Source: Hydractinia symbiolongicarpus
Lineage: Eukaryota; Cnidaria; Hydrozoa; Anthoathecata; Hydractiniidae
DNA: 64,000 bases
NCBI RefSeq assembly: GCF_029227915.1
Contig: NC_079878.1
Coordinates: 22,345,501 to 22,409,500, forward strand
Direction: 5' to 3'
The notes under the pieces were generated by a model. That model saw nothing but the letters and a program-made list of their open reading frames with translations, searched no databases and was not told the origin of the DNA. The stretch's first letter is position 1; the number at the start of each line of letters is the position of its first letter. This document shows, in pieces, positions 62,585 to 64,000 of the stretch. The translations under genes were made by a program, and so were the position numbers.

Positions 62585-64000
62585 TCACGCCGGTTCGTAG
62601 GGAGCAGCATTTAACAGTCGTTTTTTCAGGATGCAATCTCGTATCCAATTGGAACTCACAATATGTGGCTTCAACGGAAGGTCATGTATCTCATCTCGTA
62701 TTTCCGTCAACCTGTTTGTGTTCCTGTAATAGAAAAAATTAATTACGTTTGTGAAGGGAAAGCACAAAAAAAAAAAATAATTTTGTCAATGTTTTTCACT
62801 TTTCTACCCTCTGAACAGTTTTTAGTGATCAAATTTTATACAAAGAAATTTACCGCAAGTCAACTAAAACATGACTGGCTCTCTCGTTTAAGTCTACACA
62901 CATCTCACCACCAAAAAACTGAAACTCTAATGCGACGAAGCTTCGATTGTCATCTTGAAACTAAATATCAGGTGAAGCAGGGATTATCAACTGCAACTGA
63001 CAGCCTCATCAGGGCTATCCCCTACCCCAGTATAGCCGAGAAGCCTTTTCTTTCTGTGTATTTTAACAAAATGTTCCTAACTGATACTTGACTCAAATAA
63101 ATTATTTTTACATTCCATTTGCCACAAAACTACGCAAGGACACACCGAAGTAAAATTACTATCCCCAATTAAAAACCTTTCTAACTAAAAATCAAAATAA
63201 AATTTCAAAACTTTTAATTTACAGGGTTTCTTTTACGTTATTTTATACTATCTATAACATCTAGCATACCGCTTCAGCTTCTTCAGATATGCCATCCACA
63301 TATAACCTAAAGATAAATAAGAATCCCTGAAAACACAAATTCATATGTGCTATCATGTAAGCTTCTCCTTGTTAGGTAACTTGTAGGCTGAAAACACGAA
63401 GTAGACTTACAGGGTCCCCACTAATTTTGAAATTAATTTCTTAAGGATATTTACGATATTTACGATATTTACAATTTAGTTGTTTTTTGAAGCTTTTTTC
63501 GATAAGTGGGGAAAACACAGACAAACATTTAGGAGATTTTAAGACAATTTGAATGAGTCAAATTGTAACTTAGAATCACAAGATCAAGGATGTCAAGTTG
63601 GATTGATCAGATTTCCTTCTGCATTAGCTGATGCAGAATATAAATATCTTGGACATATATTCCACAAAGGAGAATCCATCACAAAAAATACGTTCGACAA
63701 ATGGATGTTCCTTAAAAATTAGGAGATTTTTAGAAGTGTTCACAAAAAACCCTGAAATTCTAGGATTTTAATTTTTTTAAGATTTTTTAAGACTTTTAGG
63801 AAGCATGGGAGCCCTGACTTAGAATAAAACTAATAAATAAAAAAGCAAGAAAACTCTACCTGCAAGTTCTAAATATATTAACATTCGTGTCATCTTCAAA
63901 GTAACGTTGTTCTAACTCTCCGAATTCACTAACACTTATTCCCGCGCGTGTCTCCTTCATACTAGAGAAAACACGCGCAAGAGTTTCGGTAGACGTGTCT
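62585..64000 (-). CDS. LIG4: DNA ligase IV, C-terminal end (second BRCT), partial
   Basis: ATP-dependent ligase of non-homologous end joining, partner of XRCC4. Exons 63860-64000 (cut by the window edge), 63270-63306, 62854-62960, 62585-62723 join in frame to about 140 C-terminal residues. TETLARVFSSMK, SEFGELEQRY and NIFRTCRLYVDGIS match the layout just before and at the start of LIG4 BRCT2 (LKEVFSGIK, LEYRYSW and MFRRHTVYLD in human, from memory). ALEFQFFGGEM, RASHVLVDLR and KPHIVSSNWIRDCILKK complete the BRCT domain, ending LLNAAPYEPA and a stop. The catalytic domain lies to the right of the window. Other BRCT-terminal proteins are possible but fit the pre-BRCT region less well. Confidence 0.82.

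Noticed and set aside
62436-62648. Extra LIG4 coding past the stop at 62585
   Set aside because: This frame overlaps the terminal BRCT exon in a different phase and does not continue any domain.
30703-64000. POLH and LIG4 as a DNA-repair gene cluster
   Set aside because: They are about 22 kb apart with unrelated genes between; in a eukaryote this proximity is not evidence of co-function.

Overview
The window looks like nuclear DNA of an animal, most likely a cnidarian and possibly a hydrozoan. That placement is inference from AT-rich sequence, many small exons with GT/AG junctions, animal-type genes and a dense load of degraded DNA transposons, SINEs and a Helitron-like family. No marker in the window proves the taxon. 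Exon models were built by eye: junctions were chosen so that reading frame and family similarity both continue.

Layout. (1) 505-18173, minus strand: N-terminal part of an inner-arm axonemal dynein heavy chain (DNAH3/7/12 group) in 23 exons; it runs off the left edge just before the AAA1 Walker A loop, and its first exon was not found. (2) 18.2-26.0 kb: gene-free, with a LINE remnant, a 19-bp tandem array, a Helitron-like element, a tRNA-derived SINE and another retroelement remnant. (3) 26068-28978, minus: three-exon gene for an unrecognised secreted protein ending in a six-cysteine, knottin-like module. (4) 30703-40383, minus: DNA polymerase eta in nine exons (672 aa). (5) 41832-47243, plus: DLK/LZK-type MAP3K in ten exons (614 aa), head to head with POLH. 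(6) 49659-55099, plus: two-exon actin-binding protein with two CH domains, two filamin repeats and a C-terminal glutaredoxin-like fold. (7) 57480-59706: decayed pogo/Tigger transposon with TA target duplication, inserted in an older palindromic element. (8) 60481-61416, plus: intronless SEC14-like protein. (9) 62585-64000, minus: 3' end of DNA ligase IV (second BRCT), continuing past the right edge.

The genes do not form a pathway. POLH (translesion synthesis) and LIG4 (end joining) are both DNA-repair genes, but nothing suggests functional linkage. The most unusual signals are: the CH-CH-filamin-filamin-glutaredoxin-like architecture; the secreted knottin-like precursor; a cluster of short palindromes with AACCTCG ends confined by eye to 42-60 kb and found in many MAP3K introns; a SINE family sharing one central core with different heads and tails; and a Tigger element carrying a broken second ORF that resembles a HIRAN-like domain.
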